The notes beneath the pieces were generated by a model that searched no databases, was not told where the DNA came from, and was given only the letters and a program-made list of their open reading frames with translations. From Lophium mytilinum (Eukaryota > Ascomycota > Dothideomycetes > Mytilinidiales > Mytilinidiaceae), in the NCBI GenBank assembly GCA_010093605.1, contig MU004190.1, positions 992,001 through 1,056,000 of the forward strand: DNA of 64,000 bases. The letters run 5' to 3'. The translations under genes and the position numbers were made by a program. This document shows positions 44,265-56,474 of the stretch, in pieces. Every line of letters begins with the position of its first letter. Within the stretch, counting starts at the first letter, position 1.

Positions 44265-46270
44265 ATGTCTCCTTATGCCCACAAAGATGCAGCTACATCT
44301 GGTGGAACGGAATTGGATACTTACGTTCCACCACGAACGGTACCTGCATATAATAGCCGCGTAGAAGCTTTCCGGGAGGATCAGTACCCAATGCTTAAAG
44401 GTTTGCCGAAGCACGACATGGTTGCCGGTATAAACAGCTAATCAGAGTAGGGAAAACTTACCTGGATCATGGTGGCACTACCGTAAGTTGCTGCACCTAA
44501 GGCGTGATTCAAGCCACAACTAACGAAAATAATGCTTAACTGTACGCCCGATCACTTATCGATGATTTCTCGAACGACATGATGTCGTCCCTTTACGGGG
44601 TCGGTAGCTAGATCATCCACTCCATTAGATTTTCACGTACTCATCTGGTTTCACAGAATCCTCATTCAGCCTCGACGCCCTCGGCTGTGGCGGGTGCCAA
44701 GGTCGATGAAGTTAGACTGCAAGCGCTCAAGTTCTTCAGGTCAGATCCAGAGAAATTTGACCTTGTGTTCGTATCGAATGCATCTGCCGCCATCAAGCTA
44801 GTAGCAGAGTGCTTTCGCGACTATCGAGCTCCCGGGGAAAAGACCCGCGGTGGGTTTTGGTATGGCTACCACCGTGATGTACACACTAGTATGGTTGGGA
44901 CTCGTCAACTATCGAAAGATCAACACCATTGCTTCGTGAACGACGATGAAGTCAATCAATGGATCAACGGAACTCTCAAGCGTAAAGTTGGCCCGAAGAA
45001 GGGCCAGGTTGGCTTGTTCGGATTTCCTGGCCAGTCTAATATGACTGGTAGACGTTTGCCCTAGTCCTGGTAAGTCTGCCTGGTAATTTGGTTTCTTGCA
45101 TTGCATCTGACACTATCCTTAGGCCCTCTAAGCTCAGGACCAAGTATGGTAGTCGTATATACAGCTTGCTAGATGCTGCCGCTCTCGCTACAGCATGTCC
45201 CATTGACCTAAGCGATGAGGCAACCGCGCCAGACTTCATGGCTGTCAGCTTCTACAAGATCTTTGGATTCCCAAATGTCGGGGCTCTGATCGTACGAAAG
45301 GAGGCTGGTTGCGTGCTCAAACAACGCAAATATTTCGGCGGAGGTAAGACTCAATGTCACTGTCCGTAAATTCTCAGCATACTCATCTCTGCAAGGCACC
45401 GTCGATATGGTCATAACCTTGGATGACACCTGGCATGCGAAGAGGCAAACCTCTCTCCACGACCAACTCGAAGACGGCACACTTCCGTTCCATTCTATCT
45501 TCGCACTGGGTCATGCAATCGAAGTTCACCAGCGCTTGTTTGGTTCCATGTCTCAAATATCAGCACATACCGCCTTCCTAGCCAAACGACTTCACGGCGG
45601 CATGAGCAACCTCACCCATGTAAATGGTGTACCGGTTTGCCGAATATACAAAGACCCAGAAGCAATTTACGGCGATGCTAAGACCCAAGGCGCTACCGTT
45701 GCTTTCAACGTCCAGGACTCTTCGGGTATGCCCATAGCTTACTCCGACGTCGAGAAACTCGCAGACGAGCACAACCTCTACCTCCGTTCTGGCGGTCTGT
45801 GCAATCCGGGAGGAATCGCGACGTTCCAAAATTTCACAGCCCCCGATATGAAGGCGATCTTCACCCTTGGCCATCGATGCAGCAAACCCCTGACGCCGGA
45901 ACAGCTTGGAGGAAAGATGCCCGGGGTTGTACGCGTCTCTCTGGGTGCTATGAGCACCATCTCCGACGTAGATATCTTCCTCGCATTCATGGCAGACCAC
46001 TACGTCGAGACGTATCAATCGATTAGGGAATCACCGATGGGGTTAGCCGAGTCCGACCGGCTAGAATTAGTACACTTCGTAAGGCCGGCGAATCTCCCCT
46101 GCATCTACCCATCCGCGGCGAATCCGGCGGTCTTGGAAGAGCCCGTTACTCCTCCCGTCCAGGATGCTTACCAAAAGCCGGTTGTTCAGCCGAAGGCCCG
46201 CCTCCGCTTGATGCGAAGTTTCTCTTCTTTCGGCAACCAAGTCAAAAACCTAGTCTCTGTTTCAACATAG
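44265..46270 (+). pseudogene. MoCo-sulfurase-like class V aminotransferase gene with two apparent lesions
   Basis: The family uses PLP to mobilise sulfur from cysteine, as in the N-terminal domain of molybdenum cofactor sulfurase. Pieces in one frame are 44265-44400, 44448-44482, 44540-44599, 44657-45069, 45123-45343 and 45396-46270. They rebuild KTYLDHGGTT, SLYGNPHSASTPS, FVSNASAAIKLVAE, RIYSLLDAAALATA and SFYKIFGFPNVG, whose Lys is the expected PLP anchor, and a complete C-terminal half ending NLVSVST. No MOSC domain follows, as in many fungal paralogues of about 500 residues. Two things are wrong. The acceptor before the LYARSL exon reads cttaa|CTG rather than AG (44538-44539). A TAG at 45062-45064 interrupts the conserved GQSNMTGRRLP-SWP stretch. 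The rest is undamaged, so inactivation would be recent; assembly error is the alternative. Confidence 0.75.
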
Positions 46271-46465
46271 TCTTGTCCAAGCGGCCCCGTTGGAAAGATG
46301 GTACTATCATATACCCAGGGCTATTGTTCGGTTAACCAGTTGACACGTTGATCGAACTAATTAACATCAAGATCAATCGACTCAATCATCGGGCCATCTG
46401 GACACGTTTCAATTAATCAACACCGAGTATTGGATGAAAAATCACGCTCCGCCTGAGGTTCGGGG

Positions 46466-46736
46466 GATTTCGAGCGGTGCAAATCAGACTGCATATTGGC
46501 TATTTAGCTGCATAGCAGCCAGGCTATCCCTACAGTAGTGTCAAGTGAGCATCATTAAAGCTAAGCAGTAATAGACCCGTGTGTTACAGTATTTTGAATA
46601 TTCAAGGGCGATATCGAATTTTGAGCAGTGCAGATTAGACTGCCTCTTGACTGATCAGCTGCTTGGCAGCAAGACTACCCCCTACAGTGCCGTTAAGTGA
46701 GCAACATGAAAGCCAAGCAGTAACATTTTCGTGTGC
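46466..46736 (+). repeat. Two diverged tandem copies of a ~115-base hairpin-bearing sequence
   Basis: Copy 1 spans about 46468-46583 and copy 2 about 46618-46735, head to tail and about 147 bases apart. Shared blocks include GAGCRGTGCARATYAGACTG, CCCYTACAGT, AAGTGAGCA and AAGCAGTAA. Both contain a short hairpin, GCTGC-ATA-GCAGC in copy 1 and GCTGC-TTG-GCAGC in copy 2, so the stem is conserved while the loop differs. Confidence 0.7.
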
Positions 46737-46785
46737 CCAGATTTGTAGCTTAATACTATACCGTCGCTCTCACACCCTAACCCCC

Positions 46786-48494
46786 TCAATACTCCACTCC
46801 TGCTATCCTCACCTCCCCTTTTCCCACATCAAACACGACCACGACCCCCTTCAGAAACGGATCCCCCAGCACCGCCAACCCCTCATCACTCCCTTGTACC
46901 GCACTCATGCAACCCCCATCCCCAGCTCCCATCACCAAATCGCGCCGATCCACCGCGAACCGCCCCCCACCCACCAGTACCTCAAATACCGGTATCTTCG
47001 CGCTACAGCTGACCCTCCACAGCCCGTCTGCATCCGACCAGCGCGCCGGCGGCACCCACAAGCTGTTGTAGTACGACGCGATCTGGTTAGGCATGTAGAT
47101 TAGCGTCGTCCCCGAGTCGATGATTACCTGCAGGGTAGTGTTGTAGGCGGGAAAGGGGGGCGGGAGGTTTGGCGGCAAGGATGACGGGGCAATGTCCAGG
47201 CCGTCGATGGTGGTGGCGTAGAATTGGTAGGTTGGGGAGGTTGGAGCGCGGAGGCGGGGGTTCGGGGAAATCAGTTGGATGGGGGAGGCGGCGAAGGCGG
47301 AGGTTAGGGAGAGGTTTGGGGGGATGCCGCCGAGGGCGAGGAGGCCGCCGCCGGTGTAGTTCGGGGCCGTGGGGCGGTGGAGGGTGAGGCTGAAGATTGG
47401 CGGGATGGACGTGGTGTTACAGCTGGTTGTATGATGAGAAGAGTGTGAAGAGAAGAATGGTGAGGAGAGTATGTGAAGGGAAGAGGGGGGAAAGGCTTAC
47501 AGTGAGGTGAAAAAGGGGGTATATTGGTCGGTGGATTGCCGTGGTGAAGTGCCATTCCACCTAAAGTTCGGATGTGCGAGGGCTAGGCCTACGAGCCCGC
47601 TACTCTGGCCATCTCCAAACCAGGCGGCTGTGTCTACGACGCCGATTGCTTGTGTGAAGGTCAACCCGCCCGCAGTTAGAGTTTCGGTTCCAAACCCGCC
47701 GCTCGCAGCCTCGCCGTCCGCGTAAGAGATGTTGAACGTCTCATTCGGGATATCGCGGAACGCATCCGATGGCACATATGGCGATCCGAAGGCGCATTCC
47801 TCTTCAGAAATGGGGACGTTGGTTCCCACATCAAAGCACTGAAAGTCGTCCTTGACGAGCCAGGTATCACTGCTGCCAGTGTCGATGACGACGGTGTAGG
47901 TGTTGCCGCTAATTTGGATGGTAGTGAAATACACGCGACCGCCTATTGTCGTGAGATCGAGGTCTGCGACAGGGGTTTGTGTTTGGCGTTTGTTTAAAAG
48001 GAGGCGGCGGAGATGAGATGTGGAAGGAGGGACGATGCCATTGATGGCGGTGAGCTCGAGCACGTGAGGTGTGACTGATGAGAGATGATAGTTAGCTAAA
48101 CGCTGAGACGGTTGGTGATAGTATAATGACTCGTCGTAGAAATCCGTATACTCGTTCACCACTGCTTGAGGAACCTTATGATTTTTTTCAGCATGCCGGA
48201 TAATGGAAAAGTACGGCATTTTAAACTGCTAGTAAACTTACGAGGCTACTCTAGACAGCATCAACACGATGTACACAGATTGATAGTTTATCTGCTTTCC
48301 CGGTGTCTAAGATTACGTCGGAGCCCCTCAAACAATGGCAGGAAAGTGTACGGAAATCTGTGGCAGGGGTGTAACGTACTGATGTTTTTAGATGCAGCTT
48401 GAAGTGTTCTTGGGGAATGAGGGTGTGCTTGAACGCTAATAGAAAAGAAAAATGCTATAGCGAACACCACCCAATGCGAAATTATCCCCATCAT
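46786..48494 (-). CDS. Secreted pepsin-type aspartic protease (A1 family)
   Basis: Inferred exons are 48380-48494, 48275-48306, 47501-48225 and 46786-47422, giving about 502 residues. The first exon encodes a signal peptide (MMGIISHWVVFAIAFFFSI, cleavage likely after VQA). The tiny 32-base second exon is inferred because it alone keeps phase between the signal exon and the large third exon; a start at the internal Met 48219 would lack a signal. A propeptide-like region (about 40-130) precedes the core. Catalytic motifs are VVIDTGSSDTWLV and QVIIDSGTTLIYMP, with the flap Tyr in ISYADGEAASGGFGTE. Several N-glycosylation sites (NETF, NISY, NGTS) support secretion. The C-terminal LGDPFLKGVVVVFDV strand is present; no GPI tail is obvious. 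Confidence 0.85.
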
Positions 48495-49450
48495 CAGGAC
48501 TAGATGTGGAGGTAATGATAAATGGTTTAGATTATGACACCTACTTCATGCAGCTCCCTTTCGCTAATGCCAAGAAAGGTAGGAATGTTGATGACACAAT
48601 TGGAACGACGATCTACAACCGACGCCCTTACATGCATACATCTTTACAATACCTCTGAGGTGCGTTTTAAGCTCTGTGCAACCTAGATCAAAGGTCGGTC
48701 GGAATGAGTATCATCACTACGTATTTTTGCGACTTCGACAAGTAGATGTTCAGCAATGGCGTCCGCAGGAGTCGGTCTTGAGAGCAACCATATCGGAAAC
48801 TTCAACCATATCGGCAACTTTAGCCAAATGAGGAGATACGAGCGGCTGGGAAGCATAGGAAAGCAGTATATAGTGCCTCACGAGGCTCGAGGCAAGAAGG
48901 TTGCGCTTAGGTATCGTCTGATCGAGAGTGAGAAGCTTCAGCCTCACGAGGTGTAGCAAAGGGTTTTCTGATGCCCTCGTCCGAAATGATAAGAAGATAC
49001 ACGCACAGGAGACAAAGGAGTATGGTACGAAAAGGTAGAGATTCAAAACAGTGACGCCGACGGGTTGGGTGCCATTGGGGATCTCCTCGTCTGAGACAGA
49101 AAAGGGACGCCGACTAATCCGAATGTGGGTAGCACGGCGGGCGGTTTAACAGTTCAGGCCTGATGAGCGTCAAACCGATCTCTACCTGAAGGCTTCGACA
49201 TGATTTAAGCCATTGCTGGTGGAATCCATTTGTATGCTCGTGAACTCTACAGCTTTATTCCATTGATAGGAAAAGGCTCGGTGGCACCTGCCTAACTAAT
49301 CCGTGCGACCACCCTGCATGTCTCATCAGCACTACATCCTTACAACCTCACAAACCTCTCTCTTCTAGCTCTTCCACTACCGCTCATACTCTCAATACCC
49401 TAACTTCACTCAAACCTCACGATAATACCAACCAAACAACAACACCCAAA
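48495..49450. other. Divergent upstream region
   Basis: This 956-base shared upstream region lies between the protease gene and the DUF985 gene. It contains a duplicated AACCATATCGG block near 48786-48812 and CT-rich leader before 49451. No gene is supported. Confidence 0.45.
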
Positions 49451-50245
49451 ATGCCTTCTTCAGTCTCTTCCTCCATAGCGCCCCTCCAGCCTATCTTTCC
49501 CCGCCCCGCTTCCGCTACATCTCCACCCCCGGAACCCCCCGCGCTGGCCTCTCTCATCTCTCACCTAAAACTCCAACCCCACATCGAAGGCGGCTACTTC
49601 GCCGAAACGGACCGCGATACCCTGCGGATCCCCAACCCCTTCCTAGCCGCATCCGCCCCCGCCACAGCCACAACCTCAAAGTCCATCGCCGCACTCCGAG
49701 GGGACCCCGACTTCGACCCGGAACAAGAAAACGCGACTCGCAGTGCTAGTACCAGCATCTTCTACCTGCTGACGCCCGGCACCCCGCTTGGCGCCTGGCA
49801 CCGTAATCGCGGACGTACGGTGCACACGCTGCATTGGGGCAAAGGGCGATATGTGATCATCCACGCGGACGAGGTAGGCGAAGATGGTAAGGCGAGGGTG
49901 GAGACGTTCGTAGTGGGGAAAGACGTGCTGAAGGGGGAGCGGCTGCAGTGGATTGTAGAGGGGGGCAAGTTCAAGAGCAGCTTTCTCTTGCCAGATGATG
50001 AGGGCGAGGCGAGTGGGGGATTGTTGATTAGCGAGGCGAGTTGGATTCCCTTATCACTTCGTTGAGACTACTTGCTTATTTCATTTCAGACGGTGATTCC
50101 GGGCTTCGAGTACTCGGACCATGATTTCCTGCGTGGAGAGAAGCTGAAGGAGCTGGTGACGCCGGAGCAGGCGAAGGAGCTTGGGTGGATGCTGAGGAAT
50201 GAGCCGCCGCCAGAGGAGCATGAGCTTGTGTACAAGCAACAGTAG
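49451..50245 (+). CDS. DUF985 cupin-fold protein
   Basis: Exons are 49451-50035 and 50090-50245, giving 246 residues. The cupin core is recognisable as LQPHIEGGYFAETDRD, SIFYLLTPGTPLGAWHRNR, VHTLHWGKGRYVIIH, LQWIVEGGKFKSSFLL and TVIPGFEYSDHDFL, the usual order for the DUF985 (cupin_5) family, whose biochemical role is not firmly known. A Pro/Ser-rich N-terminus of about 35 residues precedes it, and a short insertion (residues ~60-95) separates the first strands. The C-terminal helix carries TPEQAKELGWML. The single intron begins GCGAGT and ends tttcag, a GC-AG intron; no GT donor nearby restores the ISE-TVIPGFEY junction. A transposon block starts about 350 bases downstream. Confidence 0.85.
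50036..50089 (+). other. GC-AG intron in the DUF985 gene
   Basis: Donor GAG|gcgagt and acceptor tttcag, 54 bases. Reading through instead gives a stop a few codons later, losing the conserved last third of the cupin. Confidence 0.8.
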
Positions 50246-50594
50246 GTCTTTCACAGCGCGAGCTCAAATGGTAAACTTCAACATTTCGAGAGGAGAAATT
50301 GGCTCCTGTGTGCTCTCAACGAAACTCGAATGCCGGTTTCCCCAGGTTGCGGTTTCCTGTCGGACCTGGGAACTATAGCACGTGCTTGTCTATAAATAAG
50401 CAAGAGAGGCGGTATGTTCAAATTCAACATACGAAACCAAGGATATTATGAAATAAGTTCTCAAAAGTCTCCGGGTTAATGTCCCGTCGAAAACCACCAT
50501 TTGCAAATACTGCGGTTTGATGTCTTAAATTGAGAGCCTAGAGTCCGAGCGGAAAGTATTAGAATTATCTTTCAACTGAGTCTCAATACTATCA
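50246..50594. other. Intergenic between cupin gene and transposon
   Basis: Ordinary-composition sequence holding the 3' end of the DUF985 gene; nothing else seen. Confidence 0.5.
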
Positions 50595-50892
50595 CTTTTT
50601 TTGGGCACGAGTATTTCCTCACCCTCCTATCGTATATTAACACCCCCCGATATTGGTAGATGCACACCCTCCTCCCGTCTGATCTTCTGATTGGTCCGGA
50701 GGGCTCGGATCACTGCCATTTCATCGCGCATTCTTACCATTTCCAGCAGCCTATTAAGGCCGTAGATGAGGCTATATATATAATCCGTACATGAGGCCGT
50801 ACGTAAGGCCGTACGTGAGGCTGTAGTTATGGTAAGGCTGTGCAGCATACCCGTTTTACTATGCATACTTCCCGTTTCCTATAGTGTATCCC

Positions 50893-51086
50893 ATTTGTCG
50901 GGTGCAAAATAGTAGTCAATCCTTAGCGCCAGGTCCCTGCCACACACACCTTAGTTTATATAAGGAATGTCGGGATCCTACCTAGAGAACTTAATTTTTT
51001 TACTGCATCTTAATGCTACCTAACTTAATAATTAGTAAGGCTATTTATACTATTCTAAAGGCTATATACTAACTTTTTCTAATATA
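50893..51086 (+). repeat. Left TIR of the Tc1/mariner-type element
   Basis: Its outer ~90 bases keep normal composition (for example CCACACACACC at 50939-50949); its inner part is AT-rich. It matches 56475-56668 in reverse complement. Confidence 0.85.
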
Positions 51087-52203
51087 GTAGACTTTAAATT
51101 GCGCATTATAGCTACCGCCCGTTTCTTCTCTAGTAGTAATTAGTATTCTATAACTATATATTAATATCTTTAAGCCTTCTAGTTTCTTTACCTTAATTAG
51201 CGTTCTAATAATATTACGCATAAGGTTAGAATATACTAGTAAACTATATATTAGATAGATAAGAATCTTCTTACCTATAGGGTTTCTATACCGCCGCGGA
51301 TAAGAGCCGGGCGGCCGCGCAGGCTTACGCCGGTAGATAAAGACGCGCTATTTAAATGGCTAAAGGCCTAAGAATAGCGTAATTAAGATAAGATAGCAGC
51401 TTAGCTTAATAAGAAGTGTAGTATTAAGGCTAGTAGATCTACTATCTCTTATATAATAAAGTAACGCGGCTAGAGTAGAAAGGTAGTAAAGCGCAAGTTA
51501 TTAAAGGCAAGTAAAGAGCTATAGCTTAGCTACCTAGTAGAACTCTCTTAGTATAAGGCTAATAATCTTATCTTTCTAGATAAATCTATCTTTAATAAAA
51601 AGACTGGCTGGCGCCACTATATATATATATCTATTAGTAATTCTATATACTACTAGAGTAATATAATAAGAGGTAAGATATAGAGTATATATATAGTAAT
51701 AAGCTAGAAGAGCTAGCTACTATATATAGGCGTGTAAGAAGAATACTTTAATAGTAATAAGTTCTATAGCTAGGTTATTAACTACCTGCTACTAGCGCTA
51801 TAGTAGGTATTTAATAGCTAATCTAAGGTAATTATAATAGATAATCTAGGTATATATACTAATAATCGCGTTATAGAGACTATAGAGGCCTAGGGCTATC
51901 TAGTATACTATCTTCTACTATACTCTTCTAACTTTAATTCTATTAAATTAACCTTTATAATACTTAAGGCCTAGATCTACTATAACTACTACTATAAGCG
52001 CTGTTACTATCTAAACTTTAGTACTTTCTTACAGGCAGTAATTAAGTAGAGTTACTATAATAGGTTTACTGCCCGCTAGTTCTAGTATATAGCTAGTAGA
52101 ATATATATTATAAGAAAGTATATAGCGTAGGTATATACTAAGCTAGATGCGTATAAGAGAGGTAATACTAATATCTAGGTTAAGAAGAAGTAGGCTAAGA
52201 AGT

Positions 52204-53936
52204 ATATAATTATATAGCTTTTCTATTTAATATATACTCTATATATAGTATTACTATTTTAGTATTACTATTTTTTATATACTATCTAGGCTAAGGCTTA
52301 AGTATTAGTACTAGCGGATAATCTACAGCTTATATATTAGTATAGAGTAAAGTTATATAGTAAAGCTTAATAGCTATTATTTATTTTTCCTATATATTCT
52401 TACCTCTCTCTTAATTCTCTTTTTTTTTTAAACTCTATATACTATTAATTACTACCTCTATAATACTATAGCTAATAATACTAGTAACTAGGGCTCTATT
52501 TTTAGCCTAATTAATAACGTTCTTATAGAGCCCTTTCTCTCTCTACCTTTTACCGCGCATCTCTTTAGGGTTCGCCCGGACTTTAGGGTTTACCCGGATT
52601 CTCTAGCAACGCAGGTAGTAGTAGCTAGGCCGCTTTCTATTAAGAAGGAGATAATAGGCGTTTAAGCTAAAGATAAGGCGCTAGAAGCTTCCTTTAGTAA
52701 GAGCCTAGAGAATTCTAGCTCTTAAAGGCTTTATATAGTATATAGTAGGCCTATATACCCCCTTTCTACTCTTACTATTAGTAAAGATATCTATAATATG
52801 CCTAATTAAGAGAAGAATAAGAATAAGAAAGAAGAAGAGAGAACTAATCCCCCTCTACTATATATAATTTCTAGTATAGTAGCTTAAGAATTTAGCTAAC
52901 CTATTTATATAGAAAGCGCCGCACTTACTACCCGCCCTCTCTTCTTACTATTACTATTATTCTAGGCCTACTAACTCCCTCTTAGTATACTAATAACCTT
53001 ACTACTATTCTTAGCTTCTCTACTATTACTATAGCTCTTTAAGAGCGCTTCTACTGCGCTAAGCTTACTTATATAGAGCTTATTAATAGCTAATATAGCT
53101 AGAATTAGGCGGGCCTAGCCTATAGTATATATCTAGAGTGCGCCTAGAATATATCTATAGGGGGCTATTATTAGTATAATATTAATTTCTATACTAATAA
53201 TAATCTAGATAGTAAATATAGTGCGTATAGAGTTAGAAGTAAGCGCTATACTTAGGTTAATACTATAGAAGATATAGTAGCGTTTAAATAGACTCTAAAG
53301 CCTAGAGCTAGTTATACTAGAAGAAAGAAGTAGAGAATTAAGCTTATTTAACTATATATTTAGAAACTATAACTATAACTTTAAAAGTTTATTACTACTA
53401 ATTAATATTTCTATATATCTAGCACGTAGATATAAATATACGCGTTTAGATGCGTAATTTAGCTATTTATTTATATAATTTAGACTTATATTTACTAAGA
53501 TATAATAAAGTAATAGATTCTATCTCTATATAGCCTTCCCGTTTTATATATACTCTATATATAATCTAACCTAAGGCTTAAGTATTAGTAGTAAGAATCT
53601 AATTTTAATATTTTATAGCTTAAGTATTAGTAGTAAGGATCTTATTTTAATATTTTAAGGCTTAAGTATTAGTGTAGGGTAAATTTCCTCTATACTAATA
53701 CTTAAGCCTTAAAATAAGATCTATACTACTAATACTTAAGCTATAAAATATTAAAATTAGATTCTTACTACTAATACTTAAGCCTTATAATATTAGAATA
53801 TATTTTTATATTTTACCTATACTAATACTTAAGCCCCACGTTATAATAGCCCTAATTTAAAATAGAAATACTAAAATAGAAAGGCTATATAGCCTATATA
53901 TTAAATAGAAAGGCTATATAATTATATACTCTATAT
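52204..53936. mobile_element. Probable nested element or rearranged segment with inverted ends
   Basis: A ~110-base segment at about 52204-52312 (TATATAATTATATAGC, then GGCTTAAGTATTAGTA) recurs inverted at about 53820-53936. Both halves are AT-saturated. This suggests a further TIR element of about 1.7 kb inserted in the larger transposon; no coding motif was found in it. Confidence 0.4.
53566..53792. repeat. Large palindrome built of CTTAAGTATTAGT units
   Basis: The left arm (about 53566-53675) carries three copies of a ~40-base unit containing CTTAAGTATTAGTAGTAAG. The right arm (about 53693-53792) is nearly its reverse complement, with a short spacer between. It would form a long hairpin. 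Confidence 0.75.
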
Positions 53937-56474
53937 CTACTCTATATACTACTATTCTCCCTCTAGAATAAAGCCTTCTCTATACGCGTTTATATATATA
54001 TCTACTAGGTTTACTAGGTTCTTTATAGCTTATATAGTTCTATAGAAGTCTTTAAATCTATAGATCTTATCTATAAACTTTATAGCTATTCTATCTAGTA
54101 TTTCTCTACTAGTAGCTATCTTATACGCCTTAGAGGATCTATCCTCTATTTTCTAGAGAAACTCTAAGGTCTAGGCCTACTATAAGTAGACGCCGGCGGC
54201 CTTAACCTATATTCCTTGCGCTATTTAGTTAGTTATATTATTTACTTTCTACTAGAAGAAGGCCTCTATTAGTTTAGTATTATCTACACCCGGCGCTATA
54301 GGGCTTAAGCTTCTAGGCTAAATAATAGGCGCGTAAGGAAGGGGCGCTATAGAGGGCTATAGAGTAGGGGTAGGCTATAGAGTAGAAGTAGGCTATAAAG
54401 TAAAAGTAGGTAGAGAAGAAGTATACCTAGCTATAGTATAGAGGTTTAGCGGCGCAGAAGCCCCCTAGTATAGCGGCGGCTAAGAGTAATAGAAAGAAAA
54501 AGGGATCTACTATAACTACTACTAAGGCTAGTTAAAGTCTATCTTAAATATTAATATAGCTATTTTTATCTATATTATCTTTAGCTATATATTTAAGAAG
54601 CTAGCTATAGTATTTTAAATATTTAGTACTATCTACTACGCTAGTTATATCTATATAGTCTATATAGGCTATTAGTATTACTTATTAATTACTCTATTCT
54701 CTATTAGCTTTTAGTATAGCTTTATAGGAGGCGCGCGGATTATAGTATTATTACTAATTATAGTATTAGCTTATATCTTATAGTACTTTAGAAGGAGGAT
54801 ATAGTACTACTTCTTCTCTATAAAGTAACTATTATTCTTATTTAAGTAATTCTTACTTATATATATCTAGTCCTTTATAATTTTAAGCTTAAGATCTCCC
54901 CTATCTATAAAGTAACTTAGTTAGACTTACTACTACTCTAGTAGCTTACTAGTATAGTACCTACTACTAGATAGAGGCGCGGGCGCAGGTAATAAGCCGT
55001 TAGGCTACTTAGATCTCTTTCTCTTAGCTAGCAGCGCTGGGGTGTTATATAAGACCTTATACTTAAAAATAACTATAATTATTAAGCGCGGATTATCCCT
55101 CTATATAGTATTTATTAGCGCGTGCACCTAGGTAAACTCTATTATTAAAAAGTCCTCTAGGTTGTAATAGCGCGTTCCTCCTCTTCTAGTAGATATTCTA
55201 ATGCTAGCTATATACTTAATAACTCTATAAATAGTATTATAGTTACCCTCTTAAATAGCTCTCTCTACTATCTTCTTAAGCTTCTTCTTAATAACCCTAC
55301 TATTAAGCTAAACGCGCGTACTATTTAGCTATATAGATTAGCTAATAGTCTTACTATTTATAAATAACTTAGATAATATAAGTATAATAAAGTTATTAAT
55401 AAGCTGCTTTGCAGGCATAAATATAACCTTAATATTAGATATAGTTAGGTCTATCTTAGTAAATAACTACCTTCTCTTCTTTATATACGCTTTTACCTTA
55501 ATCTTATTTATCTAGTTTATAAAGAGGCGCCTACTAGTTCTATTAAGATACTCCGCTATAAACTATTCTATAAAGCGCTTAAGCTTCTTATCTATCTTCT
55601 TACCCGGCTTAGGTAATATTAGTAGATTATTTTTCTTTTTCTTATCTACTTTCTCTATATCTACTATAACCTTATTAGCGCGACACTTATAGTATCTACC
55701 TTGCAGCTTCTAGCTAGGCGGCATCTTACTATTACTATTTCTTAATAGATTAGAGTCTATTCTATTCTCTATATTCTAATACTTACGCTTATTTAGAGTC
55801 TTAATATATATATATCTAGCCTTAAGTAAACTAGAGTACTAGTTACCTAAATAGCTACTAATTCTCTAGCCCTAGGGCGGATTAATAGTAATATTAGGGC
55901 GTCTTTTCTTAAGATCTACTAGGCGCTTAGCCGCTAACTTAGTAGTAGTAGAGCCCCTTCTATAACTAGTAGTAAAGCCCCTTCTATAGCTAGTAGAAGC
56001 TACTACTATAGCTACTATAGTACCTAAAAGGGCGCTACCGCCTCTTATAGTGCCTCTTATAGAGCCTTTTATAGCCTTAGACTTCTTATCTATTACCTTA
56101 TATATAGTAGTAGCTAATAGGTATCTAGTAACTTAAGCCTCTACTTTATCTTATAATAGATCTTTCTCTTCTATTAAGTGCACCTTCTCTTTATATTAGG
56201 CGGCCTACTCTACTATACGCGCCTGCGCTTTTATAGAAGCCTTTAGGGGCGTAGGCACCTTTATAGGCGCTGCTGCAGCCTTTATAGCCTTTAGTGCCTT
56301 TCTAAAAGCACGCATTAATACACCTAGCGTTAATATATTTAGAGAATCTAGAATAGCCCTATCTAGAGTACTACTAGTAGAGGTAGAGGCCTTCTAGTTA
56401 AAGAAGATATAGCGGGCTTTACTACGCGTTAATTGCGCAGGAATATAGGTATCTAGGGCTTTTAGAGATACTAT

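Noticed and set aside
50627-50866. 79-codon frame in the left edge of the outer transposon
   Set aside because: Overlaps the inverted repeat itself and includes a 12-base GTACGTAAGGCC-type tandem repeat; not a credible protein.
53566-53792. CRISPR-like array from the repeated CTTAAGTATTAGT units
   Set aside because: Units form an inverted, AT-rich palindrome without spacers, in a eukaryotic RIP block.
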